This document shows, piece after piece, positions 61,547 through 64,000 of a stretch of DNA of 64,000 nt (positions are counted from its first letter, which is position 1; every line of letters begins with the position of its first letter). The notes under the pieces were generated by a model that saw nothing but the letters and a program-made list of their open reading frames with translations, was not told the origin of the DNA and did not search any database. The DNA is from Nitratireductor thuwali (GTDB taxonomy: Bacteria > Pseudomonadota > Alphaproteobacteria > Rhizobiales > Rhizobiaceae): the NCBI RefSeq assembly GCF_036621415.1, contig NZ_CP030941.1, forward strand, positions 2,664,001-2,728,000, given 5' to 3'. The position numbers were made by a program, and so were the translations under genes.

Positions 61547-62326
61547 ATGCCCAAATCCACTCGTCGCCGCACTGTCCTGGGAGCGGTGGCCGCGGCCGCC
61601 TGCTATGCAGTTTTCCTTGCCCCTGGCAACGATGCACGGGCCGAAGCCGATGGCCCGGATAGCTGGCGCGTTGTGGACGTGGCACCAAACGACGCGCTGA
61701 ATGCACGCATGGGTCCGGGCACGGACTATGCCGTGATCGGCCAGTTCGCCCACAACGCGCGCGCTCTACAGCAGGTCACATGCGTGCCGCTGGTGCCGCC
61801 GGGCCTGTATTTCGAAATGAGCGAGGCTGAGCGCGCAGCCCTGCCGCCGCGCTGGTGCCTCATGCAAAATGCCGACCGGAGCATTCAGGGCTGGGTGGCA
61901 CAGCGCTATTTGGCAGAAGATGGCGGCCCCGTCAGGACATCATCTGAGGATGGCACACAGGACATCGTCCAGGCGGCCGAACGTCTCGTGAAGCGCCTTT
62001 ACAGCGATCACATTCAGGCGATGGCCGGCGGCACCACAAGTCCGCTGCATCCCTCGCGTGCCAGCGATTTCTTCGCCAAGCCGTTGGCCGCGAAAATTGC
62101 TCAAAGCGGACTACAGGCCGATCCGCTCTTCGATAGTCAGGATGCCGAGATCACGGATCTCAGGATCGCACTCGACGGTGAACGGCCAATGTTCCGCGGA
62201 CTGATCACCGTAAACGCCGATTTCCGCAATTTCGGGCATCCGCGCCGCGCCGTGGTGCGCCTGCGCGTTTTCGAAGGCATGCCACGAATTATCCGGATTG
62301 AGCACGAAGAATGGGTTTTCCAGTAG
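61547..62326 (+). CDS. Exported SH3-domain protein
   Basis: A 259-residue secreted protein. The leader has RRRTVLGAVAAAACYAVFLAP and ends near ARAEA. The bacterial SH3 domain lies at about residues 40-115 (WRVVDVAPNDALNARMGPGTDY and WCLMQNADRSIQGWVAQRYL). The second half (residues about 130-259) is a separate unrecognised domain ending HEEWVFQ. A start at 61514 is also possible. SH3b proteins bind cell wall or other ligands in the periplasm. Confidence 0.8.
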   Translation: MPKSTRRRTVLGAVAAAACYAVFLAPGNDARAEADGPDSWRVVDVAPNDALNARMGPGTDYAVIGQFAHNARALQQVTCVPLVPPGLYFEMSEAERAALPPRWCLMQNADRSIQGWVAQRYLAEDGGPVRTSSEDGTQDIVQAAERLVKRLYSDHIQAMAGGTTSPLHPSRASDFFAKPLAAKIAQSGLQADPLFDSQDAEITDLRIALDGERPMFRGLITVNADFRNFGHPRRAVVRLRVFEGMPRIIRIEHEEWVFQ

Positions 62327-62352
62327 CGCGTTAAAAGGCCGTCGCCGACGGG

Positions 62353-62378
62353 CCCGCCGGCCTCCTGAAGCCGGCGGG
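62353..62378. terminator. Bidirectional terminator hairpin
   Basis: CCCGCCGGC (62353-62361) pairs perfectly with GCCGGCGGG (62370-62378) around an 8-base loop. It lies between convergent genes and could terminate both. Confidence 0.65.
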
Positions 62379-62388
62379 ATAGCTGCCT

Positions 62389-64000
62389 TTATTCGACGGC
62401 GATCGTCGCCCGGCTGAGCACCTTGCGCTCGGTGATATCGAGGAGGCGGAATTCGTAAAAGCCCGCTTCCTCGGGCAGGGTAAAGGTCAGCGCATCGCCA
62501 TCTGCCTTCCGCGCCTCAATCCAGGTGAAATCCGCCTGATCGGCACCGGCCAGCGCGATCCGCTGGTCGTTGTCCTGGTTTTCAGCCTCCCAGACAACTT
62601 CCACCGTCGCGCCCGGCGCGCCAGTCTCCGGCACTTCGAGTGCACCGCCTTCGTTCAGCGTGGCGGTTGCCGCAACGACCTCCACGGGGTGACGGGCCAA
62701 CGTGCGGCGCCCTTCTTCCAGCACATAGCGGACTTCGTACAGCCCGGTCGCCTCCGGCGCAGCCAGGTCGGCCTGCTCACGCTCACCTACCCGGGCATAA
62801 TCGCCATAATCGCCTTCTTCGGCCCCCATTGGCACGATGGTTACGAAGTCGCGCGGGTGCGGCGCGGTACCGGACCACCCGACGCGAATGGCTGTTCCCG
62901 CGCGTACCGTGTCCGGCCCCGACAGTTCGATATCGGCTTCCACGATCTCGATCTGTTCGGAGGCCAAAGTCTTCCGGCCCTCGTTGAGGACATAGCGCAC
63001 CTCATAGAGCCCGCTTTCGGCCGGCGCCCGCAACTTCCCTTCGGCCTTGTCGGAAACTCTTGCGTAGTCGATATGATCGCCCGGTTCCGCGCCCATGGGC
63101 ACGATGGCTACGAAGTCGCGCGGATGAATGCCCCTCGACCACTGCACTGTGAATGTGGAGCCGACCACAGCGCTATCCGGAGCCCTCACCGAAGCTTCCG
63201 CCTCGACGATCTCGATAGGAGCGGAAGCCAGCGTCTTGCGCCCCTCATTGAGAACGTAGCGCACCTCATATAGCCCGGCATCCGCAGGTGCTTGCAAGCT
63301 GCCTTGATCACTGTCCTTCACCCTCGTGTAGTCCGCATAGCTGCCCTCGTCGGCGCCCGCTGGTACGATGGTGACGAAGTCTCGGGGATGGATCGCGTTC
63401 GACCAACTGACCGAGAAGGTTTCGCCGGCGGTCGCTCTCTCGGGAGCTTCCACGGAAGCCTCCGCCTCGACAATCTCGATAGGAGCGGAGGCCAGGGTCT
63501 TGCGCCCCTCGTTGAGGACGTACCGCACCTCGTACAAGCCGGCATCCGCCGGTGCCTGCAGGGTTCCTTCCCGATCGTCCTTCACCCTCGTATAGTCCTC
63601 ATAGGCGCCTTCCTCGGCATCCATCGGCACGATGGTGATGAAGTCCCGAGGATGTATGACGTCTGACCAACTGACGGGGAATGTTGCTCCGGCGGTCGTG
63701 CTTTCGGGAGCTTCTACTGCGACGTTGGCTTCAACGACCTCGATTTCGACCGATCCGGCCGTTGCGCGGCCGTCCTCGACCACGTAGCGCACCTCGTAAC
63801 GGCCCGGTTCCGCCGGCGCCTGCAGCCTACCGCTGCTCTTGTCCTTCACCCGCGCATAGTCGCCGTGTTCGCCTTCCTCGGCGCCAACCGGCACGATGGT
63901 AACAAAATCCCCCGGCTGCTGGCCGGACGCGCTCCAGGATACCGAGAATGAAGAGCCCATGATCGTGGTGTCGGGCGCCTCCAGCGTAACGATCGGTGCG
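62389..64000 (-). CDS. Repeat protein of Ig-like domains, C-terminal part (N-terminus outside window)
   Basis: The reading frame is open at base 64000, so this is the C-terminal 537 residues of a larger protein. It is built of five similar repeats of about 88 residues plus a sixth, divergent one. Each begins with a short beta segment such as ATAGETFSVSWS, continues with HPRDFVTIVP and EGSYADYTRV, and ends with GLYEVRYVLNEGRKTLAS. The pattern resembles Ig-like domains at the end of VWA-domain or surface proteins. The upstream part that would show a signal peptide or catalytic domain is not in the window. Confidence 0.8.
   Translation of the reverse strand, partial: APIVTLEAPDTTIMGSSFSVSWSASGQQPGDFVTIVPVGAEEGEHGDYARVKDKSSGRLQAPAEPGRYEVRYVVEDGRATAGSVEIEVVEANVAVEAPESTTAGATFPVSWSDVIHPRDFITIVPMDAEEGAYEDYTRVKDDREGTLQAPADAGLYEVRYVLNEGRKTLASAPIEIVEAEASVEAPERATAGETFSVSWSNAIHPRDFVTIVPAGADEGSYADYTRVKDSDQGSLQAPADAGLYEVRYVLNEGRKTLASAPIEIVEAEASVRAPDSAVVGSTFTVQWSRGIHPRDFVAIVPMGAEPGDHIDYARVSDKAEGKLRAPAESGLYEVRYVLNEGRKTLASEQIEIVEADIELSGPDTVRAGTAIRVGWSGTAPHPRDFVTIVPMGAEEGDYGDYARVGEREQADLAAPEATGLYEVRYVLEEGRRTLARHPVEVVAATATLNEGGALEVPETGAPGATVEVVWEAENQDNDQRIALAGADQADFTWIEARKADGDALTFTLPEEAGFYEFRLLDITERKVLSRATIAVE
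62640..63960 (-). repeat. Tandem 264-bp coding repeats
   Basis: The segment encoding GLYEVRYV recurs at about 62725, 62990, 63250, 63515 and 63780, giving a period of about 264 bases (88 codons). The second and third units counted from the N-terminal side are nearly identical in protein sequence. This shows recent unit duplication within the gene. Confidence 0.85.

Overview
The window is high-GC chromosomal DNA of an alphaproteobacterium of the order Rhizobiales, most like Mesorhizobium, Chelativorans, Aminobacter and relatives in the Phyllobacteriaceae. This placement is inferred from gene content (a Ku-LigD-Ku end-joining locus, a smo-type polyol operon, several TRAP transporters, many solute-transport genes) and from dispersed palindromic elements typical of rhizobial intergenic DNA. 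No species-level marker is present. I see no rRNA, tRNA, CRISPR array, insertion sequence or prophage.

Layout. 1-3.8 kb: end of a class I aldolase gene, an overlapping FGGY sugar kinase and a GMC oxidoreductase. 4-12.6 kb: a stress-type region with small hydrophilic proteins, two GH13 enzymes (the second frameshifted), an SDR, a voltage-gated-like K+ channel with a zinc ribbon, a YciF-like ferritin-fold protein, a CBS-domain protein and a MerR regulator. 13-15.8 kb: a frameshifted quinone oxidoreductase-like gene divergent from a LysR regulator, then a YgjV-like membrane protein. 16-25.9 kb: two TRAP transporters around one GntR/FCD regulator. The rightward one continues into a tiny membrane protein, a sugar-acid dehydratase (IlvD/Edd family) and an RraA-like protein. 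26-35.2 kb: a SorC-type regulator and a complete polyol operon (smoE-F-G-K-S-like ABC transporter and sorbitol dehydrogenase, a second SDR, a HAD phosphatase and a pentulose kinase). 35.4-39.6 kb: Ku-LigD followed by a convergent second Ku. 39.8-44.9 kb: a CueR-like regulator with its own MerR-type promoter, a diguanylate cyclase with a GGQEF site, a LuxR-type regulator with a 19-bp palindrome upstream, and small genes with mosaic repeats between them. 45-59.4 kb: a catabolic island with an IclR regulator, a third TRAP transporter, a thiamine-diphosphate enzyme, a cupin of the 2,4'-dihydroxyacetophenone dioxygenase type, an SDR, an aldehyde dehydrogenase, a five-gene Liv-type ABC transporter and an AraC regulator. 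59.5-64 kb: an orphan histidine kinase overlapping a cysteine-free molybdopterin-binding-fold periplasmic protein, an SH3-domain protein, and the C-terminal part of a protein made of 264-bp tandem repeats.

How it fits together. Most of the window is a scavenging inventory: periplasmic binding proteins and permeases for carboxylates, polyols and probably aromatic or branched compounds, each next to the enzymes and the local regulator that would use them. The polyol operon is the best understood. The 45-59.4 kb island is the least understood and the best candidate for an undescribed pathway. Two full-length genes each carry one single-base frameshift, so either recent decay or uncorrected sequence errors are possible.
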